Assembly: GCA_000149265.1 (NCBI GenBank)
Contig: CH003275.1
Span: 772,346-836,345 of the forward strand
Direction: 5' to 3'
DNA: 64,000 nucleotides
Source of the DNA: Ciona savignyi
Taxonomy: Eukaryota; Chordata; Ascidiacea; Phlebobranchia; Cionidae
Shown here piece by piece: positions 11,326 to 23,172 of this stretch. The position numbers and the translations under genes are program-made. Numbering within the stretch: the stretch's first letter is position 1; every line of letters begins with the position of its first letter. The notes beneath the pieces were generated by a model. It ran no database searches and was not told where the DNA came from. It worked only from the letters and a program-made list of their open reading frames with translations.

Positions 11326-11574
11326 GAAAAAAAAGAAAAAAAAAAACGGACAAAAACAATATGTGTCCCATTTTTCCAAATGGGACCCATAACTAGGGTT
11401 GAAATTTTCTAGAACGACATATAACAGGACGTGTGAGGTATCTGACAATAATACATATTGTGTAATGACAAGGAAAACAGATCGGTAAACAATCATCCGC
11501 TTGCAGAAACACACTACATATTCGGTGTACAAATTTACCATTTGTGGTTAGGGACCCTGTTTGCAGAAACATAG

Positions 11575-11600
11575 TTAGTTAGTTAGTTAGTTAGTTATGT
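11575..11600. repeat. (TTAG)n simple repeat
   Basis: Uninterrupted tetranucleotide run of about six units. Confidence 0.8.
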
Positions 11601-11752
11601 GCATAGGACATGGTGCTCCCTTGCGGTCCGTCGAACTACATCTTCTCTCCAGTTACTTCTTTTTCTCGGCTTTCGTTCAGCTATCGCAAGGGGGATGTAG
11701 CATAGATCTTGGATGTTTCGCCCCATATTTTTTGTGGACGTTTTCTTCGCTT

Positions 11753-11968
11753 TAGGATAGGATAGCATAGGATATTTATGTTTATTCTCGTAAATGGGAA
11801 AATCAATGGGGTTAACACACGGACAATCGTCAGATCACCCCGCGCCCATCGTCGGGTTACCGGAGCTAGTGCAGTGTGTTATATATGATAGACACGTTCC
11901 TTCAATTTGGTAGAACCCAATAATCCGCCCAATAATGGTAGAACCCAATAATGGTAAAACCCAATAAT
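11753..11968 (-). repeat. truncated SINE with triplicated end
   Basis: It has the SINE tail and body, but the copy ends with 'ggtagaacccaataat' repeated three times (about 11910-11966) instead of continuing to the tRNA-like head. Confidence 0.65.
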
Positions 11969-13355
11969 TAAACAATTACTGACCGATAAAAAAGTGAACT
12001 AAACAGATATTCTAACAAACATAAATCACATGGGTAAAATCAATACCACTCTTTACGGTGCACTCCAATCATATAACCACTGCAATACTTTTAAGAATCT
12101 GACTTATAGTTTATATAAAAAATGTCCATGTGAAAACGCCTTTAAAGTTTTTTTTTCTATATGTGGCCATGAAAATATATCCCTGCTATTTATCATATGA
12201 TAATTATACTCTCTTTAAAGAACTATATTTCTATGAATCAGGTGATAAAATGTATACTAAACTATATCCATCTACAAGGAAATAGCTTAAATATTTTAAG
12301 CGCCATTTTAAAGAAAAACATTTATTTTTTAACTAAAATATTATTGGTGGAAGAATATTTTTTAATATTTTGAATTATTTTATATTTTATCTGTAATCTA
12401 CTCTAAATTTTGTTTATTTAATATGTAAATTGAAATACGGTTTTGTTTGTTTAGCACGCCAGGCGGGTTAAAAAGTTCAATATCCAATAAAACAAAAAAC
12501 TTTGTTCACAATAAAATCTGGTCTTTTTGAACGTAACTTAACTATTTGAAATTGATCTTCAGCTTGCAAAAGTAAGTTTTTGAAATACTCTATAAAGCAT
12601 GATGGTGTGTCCAATTAAAAATTATATCGTTTTTATCTATAGATATTTGCTGAATCGCTGGTTCGATTTAAGATATCAATCGTTTTCTTTACATAGTTTT
12701 TACGTTCACTTGTAAATTATAAGCGAACTTGTTTTCTTGCTGACCAACAATTTGCATAGTAGTTCACGACTATAAGTACAGCAATTTAGTTGTTGCTATT
12801 CCCCCCTATATATTATGCATTGTAATGTTAATGTAAAAATAAGGATGACCTAATGGGCAAAATGTTAAATAAATCAAGAAGTGCGATCCATTTAAAGTCG
12901 ATGCAAATAAAAATACGCACTTGCTCAATAAAGAAAAAGACCGAGTTCTGTATATTTGCATGTATTTATATATAGATTGGTGGCTCATCTTATTGCTGTG
13001 TGTTTGTTTTCGATAAAGATGTTGCTACTCTATTCTATTAGTCTACCGTTTTTGCCTTGCGTTTTTACTATCTTGTGCTTGCATGCGCTAGGTTTTTTCA
13101 GAATGAATAATTTACTGGTATGATCGTGACTTACTTATTTGTTTGGTTAGCAAATGAGATTAATGCACTATTAACAATATAAACAAAAAAATATACATGG
13201 TTGGTATCATAGTAAAATATCACAGATGTAATGATATCAACCTAAAATATTGAAGACCCGGCGATATGTATTTTTGAATAATTCAAAAACATCTAATATG
13301 TCAGCTTTAATACATTATTACCATAATTTTACATACACAGAACTCTAAATAAAAG

Positions 13356-13592
13356 ATGCTTGGTGCTTGGCCTACTGTTGGAATTGTGACTTTGATCTGG
13401 GCTCTAATCGGAGGGATTGGGCCATTTATCCTACCCACAAGTCGAAATCGGGGTGTTTATCAAACCATGATTGTACTGACTGCCGTCTGCTGCTGGTTAC
13501 ATTGGTTTATCACCTACATGTCCCAGCTAAACCCTCTTATGGGCCCAGCTCTAACGAACGGTCAAATTTATATCATGTCGTGGGTTTGGTAA
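13356..13592 (+). CDS. ATP6V0E1: V-type H+-ATPase subunit e
   Basis: A small hydrophobic subunit of the membrane-embedded Vo sector of the vacuolar proton pump. The 78-residue protein is close to the usual ~81. It has two predicted membrane helices (about residues 7-27 and 35-55), and between them the family signature NRGVYQTM (animal e subunits have NRGV). It ends with SQLNPLMGPALTN, matching the conserved QLNPLxGPxLxN. The coding region is a single exon. An AG (CACAG) lies 15 bases before the ATG and could accept a 5' UTR intron or a spliced leader. AATAAA is present at about 13778. Identification is strong; paralogue numbering is not implied. Confidence 0.92.
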   Translation: MLGAWPTVGIVTLIWALIGGIGPFILPTSRNRGVYQTMIVLTAVCCWLHWFITYMSQLNPLMGPALTNGQIYIMSWVW

Positions 13593-14291
13593 TGTTTTTT
13601 CTGGCATCATGAACTGCGTGCAATATTTTAATGTGTGGCGCTTATTAACTTTGGATTCAGAAAAACAGTGACCATGAAATACTTTTATGTAAAAGATTGT
13701 ATTTTTACATATTTGTAGTTATTCGTTTGTTTGTTAAGCTATTCTCAGTAGACTGTTGTATTGCTGTTATATTGTACAATAAAAAAGTTATGTGATTTGC
13801 TACTCTCTGTTAAAAATTTAACTGGTGAGGCCTTTGGTCATAACCTTTTTTTTTAACCTTTTGAGAAGACATAACCTTTAGACAAACCCTTACAATGTAT
13901 TTCCTTTTTTGGGGAAGTAAATGTCACCAATGTATTTGACACAAACTGTTCATATGATATAATTTGGAAACCACTCCTTTGTTTAATTATCTGCATGTTG
14001 CTTTGTGCGATGGTGAGATCAAAGTTACCAGTGGAATACAATATCGAAATCACCATATACCACCAGTGTAAAAACTCTGATAACCAGATTGTGTAAATTG
14101 TTCATTGTCATTACAGTATTTGGTTTGTTCGCATTTGCAAAGTTTAGCATGGATGTCCTTTCTTAGACAACATTTTTAGAACTATTAGCAGATAGTGAAT
14201 AGATTAATACACTTAAATCCCAAGCAACCGAAAAAATAAAACCGTTTTCCTTTTAGAAAAATATGCAGAAGATTCAAAGAATTGTGCTTAC
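13593..14291. other. 3' UTR and spacer
   Basis: V-ATPase e 3' UTR with a polyadenylation signal at about 13778-13783, followed by AT-rich spacer. Short ORFs here look like chance. Confidence 0.4.
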
Positions 14292-15220
14292 TAGAGCTGG
14301 GCGTAATTACTAAATTACGTTCAGTTATGTAATTACGGACGTCGGAATTACGTTACGGAAGTCAAATCAAAATTACGTTATTACGCTTCTGTCCGTAATT
14401 ATTAAAACGGAAACTGCACGTCGCTATAAATATACTTTCTGAGCAACCCCTTGTTTAGGGATGCACAATATAAAATCTTAATACTGTAACATGGCTTCTT
14501 CGTTTGTATGTAATGCGTTTCTCCATTGCGAAAGCGCATATATCGTGCGAAAGCGTTCGAAAATTTTTTAAAGCGGAAGCTCAGAAATACAACTTTCATC
14601 ATAGCATTACAACAACATTATCTTATTGGTTGTCCCATACACTTGCGTGGTGGATGATACGCTTAAAACGCACGCACGCACGAAAAAAAGGCGGTCAATT
14701 TCGACGGACTTTAATCAATTGGTTTATTGCACCTTTAAACGGCGCAATTCTTTCACAGACGGAAGAGTTATTTAGAGACTAAACACGTTTAGTATTGGCA
14801 ATATTTATTCCTTTTAAACAACTATGTTTTTAATTAGCACAACGAACGATAACCTATGTCTTAGATTATTAAGTTTTACCGCGATATTACTGTGTTGAAT
14901 AGTAAATTAATGTTTAATCCTGCAGGGGCCACAACTTGGAAAACGAAAATTGTCTGGTGATTGGGAGCATTTTTCTCAGCCATCCATTGCAACAAAAATA
15001 TCCTAGACTATCATCCTCCCTTCTGGCAGATTGTGTTTAGAGATGTTACATATTATTAAAAAAAATATGTAGCCTAATGTTGAAATATCAATTGACACGT
15101 AAATTGCTTCCATCACAGTTTAAAAGCATATGACTAGCTCACTATATTTAACAATCATTAACCACCCGGTATCTCTTTTTTAAATGAGAAAATATATGCA
15201 CAGCATAGCAAATTTAAATA

Positions 15221-15934
15221 CAGTGCATGCCGCTTAATGTAATCACGGATAATGTTATCAATCGGTTAATACTATCGGAATTCCTGATCCCCGCCCGAAC
15301 GTACAATATGCATTACAAATATGCCGCTTACTGTAATCAGAACATCGGTTATTTTGTTGGTGTACTACTTACTACAACCAAAACAATAGAGGACATTGTT
15401 GTTAAAAAAACAAGTGACATGAGGCAAATTAACTTCGAGGATTGGGTAGCAGTAGACAATAACCTCCAGATGGCTGCAAAGTTAACGAAGGCCGAAGTCG
15501 GCGAGGCTGTTACACAGGCTATGGAGAATAAAGTAGGCACTGACGATGAAGTAGAGGATGATCAACCAGCAGTTCACATTCCAATAAATAAGGAAATGCG
15601 GAAAGCTCTTCGTGTGTTACGGGTTGGAGTGCAAAATAAGTCTTCTAAATTTGAATTGCATTACGAGAATGAGTCCTTTATAAATAATTTGCTGCAAAAA
15701 GACATGAATCAAACAAAACTGGACGATTTTTAAGTAAATAATGTACTGTGTCCGTTGTAAGTTTTACTGTTTATCAAATATTTCGTTTATAGTTGTATTG
15801 TATTTAAATTTATTTTTGCGATACCTATTGAACGATAAAATGGCAATTTTCATTTTTTCGGTTAATGTTATCCATCGGGTATTGTTATCATAATTGGTGT
15901 TAACATATGTGATCACATTAGGCGGCATTCACTG
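15221..15934 (+). mobile_element. pogo/Tigger-like non-autonomous element (714 bp)
   Basis: It begins CAGTGCATGCCGCTTAATGT and ends with the inverted match ACATTAGGCGGCATTCACTG. TA dinucleotides flank both ends, the target site used by Tc1/mariner/pogo elements. It carries one ORF for a transposase C-terminus and lacks the DNA-binding and DDE catalytic parts. It is nested within the hAT-like element. Confidence 0.75.
15227..15733 (+). pseudogene. transposase C-terminal fragment (pogo/Tigger type)
   Basis: A 168-residue ORF. The region from 'INFEDWVAVDNNLQMAA' onward resembles the linker and C-terminus that follow the DDE domain in Tigger/Jerky-type transposases: an acidic stretch, then a helical segment ending NQTKLDDF. 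Catalytic Asp residues and the CENP-B-type DNA-binding domain are absent. The ATG lies inside the left terminal repeat, so the first ~50 codons are non-coding sequence read through. The C-terminal Q-x-x-L-x-x-F resembles the PCNA-interacting motif reported for pogo transposase, but lacks the second aromatic residue. Confidence 0.6.
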
Positions 15935-16426
15935 TATATTGTAAAACATTCTAGAATAGGATTCGAAACACAATATTATAAAATATTCTAGAATACCTAA
16001 TTATCCTATATAGTGCATTCCTACCCTTGTTTTAGTTTTAGCAAATTAAGTTTGTTTGTTCAATTTTGTTTGAGTAAAATAGTTCGAACCATGGAAGGAA
16101 TAAGCAAAATCATGGTAAATACTCGTGATCTTGGATTCGCGACAATTTCCTTATCTGTAATCAGCGTGGCAAGACAAAAGGCAACGCGGTCACGATCTGC
16201 AGCTTGTTTACTCGTGTATTGTTTCAATACAGGACGAACGAACAGTTTTGTTTAGACTCTTAAGTCTCTGTAGGTTAAGTTTAAATTTTCTTTCTCTTTG
16301 TCTGCTTTTCAAATGCATCTAAAAACACAATTTTTGGTTGTTGTTTAAATAACGATGACGTTATAAAAAATACAAAAATTCCGTAATACAAGTTACAACA
16401 ACTTTAATCAATTACGCCCAGCTCTA

Positions 16427-16785
16427 GTGCCACCCAACCTATATTTTATAACCATCAACAAATTTTGAATAAATACTTTATTGCATCGTATATTGGAAAT
16501 GATAAATAGACAAGATTATAAAGTGAAAAATCTCTTTTAAATAAACATAATGCTGGAAGAGTCAGTATCACAAAGACGCTATCAAGAACTTTTTATTTAT
16601 TTTTTTTAGTTAGTTCCATCTACTCTATTTAAAACCGGATCATTCACCAAATGTATAGTTGTGCTATATTATATGACATAAAATTATATATGATACAATA
16701 AATCAAGGATCAATGAAAAACACAATGACTTAAATCTTTGGTATGACATTTACAAAATCAAAGATTAATGAAAAAGATGAATGAC
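16427..16785 (-). other. cathepsin B 3' flank with small duplication
   Basis: Sequence downstream of the cathepsin B stop. A block of about 45 bases that includes the last codons and stop (aatgacttaaatctttggtatg) is repeated directly at about 16701-16745 and 16757-16802. A possible polyadenylation signal on the minus strand lies near 16593. Confidence 0.5.
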
Positions 16786-19700
16786 TTAAATCTTTGGTAT
16801 GCCAGCCACTACAGATGATTCAATGCCACATTCATCATTTCCCCGCAGAATCTTGAAATAACCCTTATCCCCCCAGTCGGTGTTCCAGCTGTTAGCCACA
16901 AGCCAATACGGGGTTCCATTTTCTGTGCCCCAGCCAAGAATTCTTATCGCATGACCCCCAAGTACTCCACCAGATACATGCTGGTACACCCCTAAATATT
17001 AAATTGGAATAAAATTTGTGACCTTACGGTTGTGTGACGATAACAGCTTTGAAACAGGTCCCTAGCTAGTCAGTCGTGGCCTTCTGCAAAGCACTTATTG
17101 CCTTAACCTAGTGTACTAACGAGTTATACTAAGTTTGAAAGTACTTTTTAATCATATACAACACACATCAATCCAGTTATATTATTGTTAGCACGAGGTA
17201 TTGGTCATGTAATATTGCCCCTCGCATTTCCTATTTCATGAAGGAAAACATGATTATCCCATGTCTTTAAAGATAGATACATATTTTTATCTCATAGGGT
17301 TAAATAAAAGGAAATGCAACCACTGAGAACTTGGGCCCCACAAAAGGGTTTAATAGCAATACATCCATACATATACATGGACATACCTCTGAAAAATATA
17401 AAATATAATCTGATTGCTTTGATGTCTGCTACTTATTTTTACTGTTTATTAACAATAATAGAATTATTTGCAGAGAAATAAACACTAGATCTGTTACTGA
17501 AAGTTATAGTACATGGCAACCTGTCGGAATATCTTATTTGCATTATATGGATAACATTTTTACCAGATTTGTAAGTTGGAAAATCTGCATAGACAGTGAA
17601 AGCTCCTTCTACAGGTCCATGTGTCATAATTTCAGTTTGGATTTGGGTTGGGTCGGAACCAACACTATACGATGATAATCCGTAATGCTTGTCGTTGTTG
17701 TAAGATATCGATGTATTGCCCAAACATTTGGAAACACAACCTGGGGTGCTACCTCCTTCCGAGCATTTTGGTCGTTGGCCTTGATTACATGCATTACATA
17801 AGAGCAGAATAACCTAAAACTTATTATATGCAGAGACCCAGGTTAGGATAGGTATTTATGTTTGACTGGGAAATTGCAATGTTCATTTAACACACAAGAA
17901 AACGTCAGATTACCTTGTTTATTCACGATACTGCTGTATCAAAAATGGCAGCCTAGTTGTTTATTATCTTTTGTTTCTGAAATTTTACCTTAATATTTAA
18001 ATTCAATATACCGGGAAACTGTTTACGTGTAAAACATTACAAAGATCACCATGGGTCGATTTATGCATAGCTACAACTTGCATTTTTACCTGTAACATGG
18101 TGTTCACATGGCGATATCTGGTAGGGCAGACATCCAACCTTTGAATTGTACAGCCCACCACTTACTAAGCCGTCATTTGTCCAATACTTCCATGCACTTC
18201 CCGGGAACCCACCATTGCATCTGTGATAGAATTAAATAGTCGGATGAGATATACCCAAAACTATTACAAATATACCCAATTTATGTTTTAAATATATGTT
18301 TCAAGTGACATGTGAAACTATGATATTCTTAATTTGCTTTCAATATTTGAGACAAGACAATAGAAAAAAGCAAAAATTTATCACCATGGCAATAAATAAA
18401 ATAATTTTGGCCATAAATAATTATTGTTTATTTAAAAGTTAAACAAAAATAAGTTAGGAGTTTAGGATAAGTTGGTTTGGGAGCTATAGAAGTTGACACC
18501 AAGTGCTTTATACTCCATTTCGTGATAACTTGTCATGACCCCCAACAAATAATTGTTGTTTTAAACTTCAGGTACTTAACTTTTATTGGTTTAGGTACCA
18601 ATGTATTTAGACAATACGTGGCTAGTACGCGACAGCAAATAGTAAAAAGTTTGTTTGCATGAATATGCAAGCTTGCATGTCGTAATCTATTGTCCAATAT
18701 TTTTAATAGGTCAGCAATTCAACCAATAGGCCAAATTATTAAGTTGGTATGGTGCAACAAGTGGTCCAATTTGGAGTGAAAATGCCATAACACTATTAAA
18801 ACTTGGCAACTTAATATTTTTTTACTTTTAAACATTACTTTAGTAGTTTTAACTTTTCTATTTTTTTTACTTTTAAACATTACTTCACTAGTTTTAACTT
18901 TTCTTGCAGAAATTTTACTGCATCAGTGAAACTGGACACTCCATTATAAAGTTCATGTTCTTTAAAGCACTCCTACCCATCGCCGCATTCAAATCCACAG
19001 CATGTCAGCAAATCCTCTGCAGAAATCTCCACCTTAACTTTCCCATTGCTACGAATGCAGATTCGATCAGACATAGCTTCGACTGCACCAAATGCCCAGC
19101 ACGAACCACAGGACCCCTGTTGCCCAAATAACAAGTTTTTAACATTGACCCTTATCTTGTATATCAGCACAACACTAGAAAAGTTTTGGCGGTCGTGTCC
19201 GCAATATTAATTTAGTTATACCCATTTTCTTTTAAATGAAGGATTGTTTGTTTTGCCAATTTTTTCCGGTTCCTGTGTTGTGTTTTTGCAATATTTGCCA
19301 TTAAATAATACTGGGGGAAAAATGAATTATTCGAAAAAAAAAACAAACTATTGTTTGACTAGGCCTATTCAGTTAACCATAATTTTAAACTGACAAAACA
19401 ATTGCCACGAAACAGTGGACTGATATTTTTGGGACAGTTAACTAACCATTTACGAAATCTAAGCACATGTACACTTCTATTAATTATTTACACATAAACT
19501 TAGAAGTACCAATAAAATATAATTCAAAAACAAAGGAATATAGCTTTTTACATAATTACTTCAATAAATATGTATAATAGTAGTGTAATAATTAAAAAAA
19601 AACTAGGCAACTAAGTATACATTAAACATACTGTATGCCATATGATCAAAGTCTAATGCTTTTTCATTTTTCAAGTTTAACACTAAAAAAATATAAAGTA

Positions 19701-21478
19701 TACTTGACCTGGTCTCTAATGTAGGTAATAGATGGGCAGTTTGGCCACTGAGTCCTGGAATCAAATTCTTTAGGAATTTGAATTCCTTCCAAATTGTGGT
19801 AGCTGCAAAAAAATACTTAAATTTACCGGTTCAAATAAAAATATTAAACAACCATAATCTAAATTCTAGATAGTTGCTAAATTCTATTAATAAACTGGTA
19901 GGAATTGACATAGGATAAGAGGATATTCATGTTTATTTTCGTGTATAGGAAATTACAGGGGCGTTAGCACACCGGTAATTGCCAGATTACCTCACGCCAA
20001 CCATCAAATGGAGTTTTCGCAGTGTGTTGTGTATGATTTAGACATTTCTTTAAAATGGTAGAACCATCATTCCACTTCCATCATTAAGTACCTTTTTTAT
20101 GGACACAGCCGACTAGGTTGTGACCATTTTTGATTATGCAACACGTGAACTAAAAGGCAATGCACTACCTACATACCAATCCAATCAGCCGGACAAAAGT
20201 ACCAGTATTTAAAAAAAATATGGTTGTGATATATAAATCAGGAATATTTGCAAACAAAAGTACCCCACCTAGTTGGTAGTTTAGAGAAACCATAAAGATC
20301 TTCTTTCACTCCACAGAGTCCTCTAAGATCCTCAGGGCTGTAGTGATCCGGGTCAAAGTTCAAGGCTGCCTGTAACATCACAATAATTTGATATAAAGAA
20401 ACTACATTGTAATATATTTACACAGGGGTATCTGTACTAGCTAGGTGAATAAGTGCACCAGAGATGTGGCACTGACCTTGCACAACTCGTATGTTCTTAC
20501 ATGTAACAATACTCTTTTCATATAATGCTTCACCACATGCCACATATTCTACAACACCACCAGGGCACCAGCACTTTGTATTGTTTACTCCTATCATTAT
20601 CTTTCTTTTTGTTAGCAATTAATATAACCATACTAAAGATTACCCACCACCACTGACTTAATCAATATTTAATAAGATGGGCCTTGACAGTGCATCAAAT
20701 TAAACAGGGTAACTATTCTCCCATCTTAAACTTTATTATCATTATTTATACACCAAATGGAAACTTGCTGCTGCTTTTTGTTTTTAATTTTGTTTTACGT
20801 ATATTGTAGACATTTAACACCAACAACAAGCATGGTATGCAAATATCGTACTTAACCTTACTTCCCTTAATCCAGGCTTAAGAAATCATGGTTAAGAATG
20901 CTTGGCTATCTTTAGTGCAAGATTCCTTACAAGTGGAAATTTGTGGCTTAACGCAATTTGTTTTATATTTTAAGATTTTATAATAAAAATTTTATTATAA
21001 TTTGCGAAAATTGTTCGCTGGTTCTGAGTCACCAAACTTAGGAAACAAAACACAGGGGAAACAATAAAGGGCTTAATTTTTCCCAATTTGCGTATTTATT
21101 TAAAAATAAGATGCGTTTCCCCCCTTATATATAAGACGTGTTTAAACTACTGTAATGTTGCCATATTTTTCCAGTTTCCCTTTTCTTAAATACCAGTACC
21201 TGTGAGAATCTTCTTTAACATTTTATTAGAGAAACATTTTTTACTAAACAAATTAAACAAAAAACATTATACAATTACAAACTTATGGGTAAGATATTAA
21301 GCGGTGGTATATAAATGTTCAACATATTGGCTCAAAGGTATATCAAATACATTACCCTCCATGTTGTATTCATCTGGTTCACGGTCTTCACAATGACATT
21401 GAAGTTTGCTTCTTTGGCCAATGTGAAACCATCGATCACGGCCGGTGTGCACAAAATAATAAAAACTAAGAATTTCAT
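16786..21478 (-). CDS. CTSB: cathepsin B, complete, seven exons
   Basis: Lysosomal papain-family cysteine protease. Minus-strand exons: 21356-21478, 20269-20369, 19709-19802, 18977-19116, 18090-18220, 17564-17779 and 16786-16991. All have GT-AG boundaries, and the spliced length (1011 nt) is in frame throughout, giving 336 residues against 339 in human CTSB. A signal peptide ([17 protein letters not shown]) is followed by a propeptide with the conserved NTTW. The mature domain has [11 protein letters not shown] (catalytic Cys112), [11 protein letters not shown] (His282) and [10 protein letters not shown] (Asn302). The occluding-loop dihistidine CEHHVTG is present, so dipeptidyl-carboxypeptidase as well as endopeptidase activity is expected. 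A SINE lies in the intron between exons 2 and 3. Confidence 0.95.
17060..17215 (+). repeat. degenerate SINE fragment in cathepsin B intron
   Basis: Weak match starting 'aaacaggtccctagctagtcagtcgtg', then scattered body words ('catatacaacacac'). It is much decayed. Confidence 0.35.
17840..17950 (-). repeat. degenerate SINE tail fragment
   Basis: It has the tail word 'ttaggataggtatttatgttt' followed by weak body matches ending near the GATACTGC word. It lies in a cathepsin B intron. Confidence 0.4.
19911..20188 (-). repeat. SINE copy in cathepsin B intron
   Basis: Nearly full-length but diverged: tail, 'cacaccggtaattgccagatt', 'gcagtgtgttgtgtatgat', 'aagtacc...ggacacagccgacta' and a tRNA-like head ending 'ccaatcagccggac'. 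Confidence 0.65.
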
Positions 21479-21539
21479 TATGATAAGATGGGTATCTGTT
21501 TTGCACATGGAATCATATGATTGTGATATCTGTTAGTTT

Positions 21540-21640
21540 GGTCCAGCTGAATAGCTTGCTGGGTTAGTGTGTCACCTTTTAATCAAAAGGTTGTTTGAAA
21601 CTGGTCGCTAGCTAGTTGGTTGTATTTAGTGTGCTGTTAA
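21540..21640 (+). repeat. SINE head fragment
   Basis: Contains 'ccttttaatcaaaaggttg' and 'gaaactggtcgctagctagt' from the tRNA-like head, then ends. It lies just upstream of the cathepsin B start codon. Confidence 0.5.
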
Positions 21641-22155
21641 TTATCACTGGAATAAAAATAAATAAAGTAAACGAAGCTGACATTTATTGGGGCACTAAAT
21701 GTCGTAAATGGCAGGGAAATGAGGGAATCTGGACACCAAAGTGGGAAAAGTAATTATAACTATACCACCAACACGATCTTGAACCCATAAATAGTCAAAA
21801 CTCTAACCCCAGCTCGAACGCTAACTCGTGACCCGTTAATTTTCATTTTATTGTGCAGCTTCCCTCCTTCCCTTATTTGGCTGAACTACTATGCTTAGAA
21901 CAAAGGACGCGACAACTCTATAAATCGCGAGAATAATAATAACATTCATGTTCGGTATTAATATTTTACATTTTTTTCAAAACCTAAATCAACAGTCAAA
22001 ATATTATAGTTTAATATTATTAATAATGCAAAATTAGATTACCAGCATCTTATAAAACGTTTTAACTTTTCGTTTCCGTCTCTGTAAGTTCCGCCTTTTA
22101 TTTCTATTAAAAGAAGTTTGGTAAAAAAGGCAATGACGTAAGGGATTTTCCCTTC

Positions 22156-22634
22156 TGTGGTGAATCGATGCTTTCGGGAACTAATATAATTTTTATGTAT
22201 AATGATCACGTATACTGTTTGTAGAACCCGTATGTGAACGACGTATATCTAACATGTCATTTGCGTCGTATTTACGACAACTACACTGCCTTTTGTACTT
22301 AAAACGCCAGTCATTATCCCAATTAAAATGGGCGTCGAAATGTCTCCCCCTTTTGCTATATATTGCCGTGTATGTAAACGTACAAAATATTGCCACCATA
22401 ACCGCGTTACTATGCGCTGCATTCTCAGCAATAGAATGCAGCTTACAGAATAAAATACTGCCTTGCGTCTAAAGTCTATATTCTGAATTTTATGCTGCTA
22501 CTGGAGTCAGACTTAGACAAGCACCGACTTTACAAACTGGAAAGGACAGCCTAAAGTGACCTTTTGGTTTAGCGACGAGCGGCCAAATGCGCTTGCCCCG
22601 ATAAGAAGCTTAAAAGAAAAGTAGGGGTGCCAAA
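22156..22634 (+). repeat. left LTR
   Basis: Begins TGTGGTGAATCG. A TATA-like word (GCTATATATTG, about 22357) and an AATAAA (about 22449) are suitably placed for the LTR promoter and polyadenylation signal. It ends near GGGGTGCCAAA without the usual CA. Confidence 0.88.
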
Positions 22635-22635
22635 T

Positions 22636-22671
22636 TGTTGAACCCGACGTGATCTGAACACGCAACCTTCT
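22636..22671 (+). promoter_or_regulatory. primer-binding site complementary to tRNA-Trp
   Basis: Starts one base after the left LTR. About 33 of 36 positions are complementary to the 3' part of animal tRNA-Trp (acceptor stem, whole T arm and into the variable loop): core words ACCCGACGTGAT and TGAACACGCAACCTTCT. Typical sites span 18 bases. The comparison uses the well-known conserved animal tRNA-Trp sequence. Confidence 0.75.
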
Positions 22672-23172
22672 CGAAGAAAAGTGTGTAACAAAGCTTAATT
22701 TTGAAGTTTTAAAAGAACTAAAAATCCGCTTATAGAGAGAGAAACTTAAAGTTACCGCCAAGAACTGTTTACAGAAGAAACCGCCTGAAAGTTTTTTTTT
22801 TGTCATCATCAACTCAAGTCAGCGACGTTGACGATTAAGAACTATCTAATTTACCCAATTGAGTCAAGACCAAGACAGGAATCTACATTAAAGAAAAGTT
22901 GTTCGCTACAGCCCAAGTGAAGATTCGCCGTATCAATTCCGACGAACGAAGAAAAAATCTCTACGATCAGGAGTGTATTTAATCTGTTTGTAAATCATTT
23001 TAAAATATTTATATTTTTTGATTTTTAGTTATTGTTTCTGCTTATGTTAAATACTTATTGCTAAGTAACTGTGTGTGCTTGATAACTGCAATCCAGAGCC
23101 ACCTGGTTAATTTTATTTGACTTCCAAAAAATTCGTAGTCCTAGGTTGGTTATTAAATACTTGGATACTACA

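Larger units (their letters stand above)
9420..13355. other. intergenic repeat-rich region
   Basis: No gene is recognised. It contains a palindromic TTAA-flanked MITE (10138-10411), three diverged tandem units (about 10470-11320), a TTAG simple repeat (about 11575-11600) and a truncated SINE (11753-11968). The rest is AT-rich sequence without visible structure. Confidence 0.5.
14292..16426. mobile_element. hAT-like DNA transposon remnant with a nested element
   Basis: The termini are inverted repeats TAGAGCTGGGCGTAATT (14292) and AATTACGCCCAGCTCTA (ending 16426), 17 of 17 bases matching. The flanks GTGCTTAC and GTGCCACC form an imperfect 8-bp target duplication (5 of 8), as expected for hAT elements. 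The left subterminal region repeats AATTACG at least four times, with inverted copies nearby, a pattern typical of hAT transposase binding sites. No intact transposase is present. A pogo/Tigger-like element (15221-15934) is inserted inside, so the hAT element itself is about 1.4 kb. Confidence 0.65.

Noticed and set aside
20418..20618. 66-codon minus ORF with several Cys inside a cathepsin B intron
   Set aside because: It is not needed: exon 1 joins exon 2 in phase across it and the joined protein matches the propeptide layout. No splice sites fit.
22193..22472. ORFs on both strands inside the LTR, repeated at 24831-25110
   Set aside because: They are duplicated only because the LTR is; they have no coding features.
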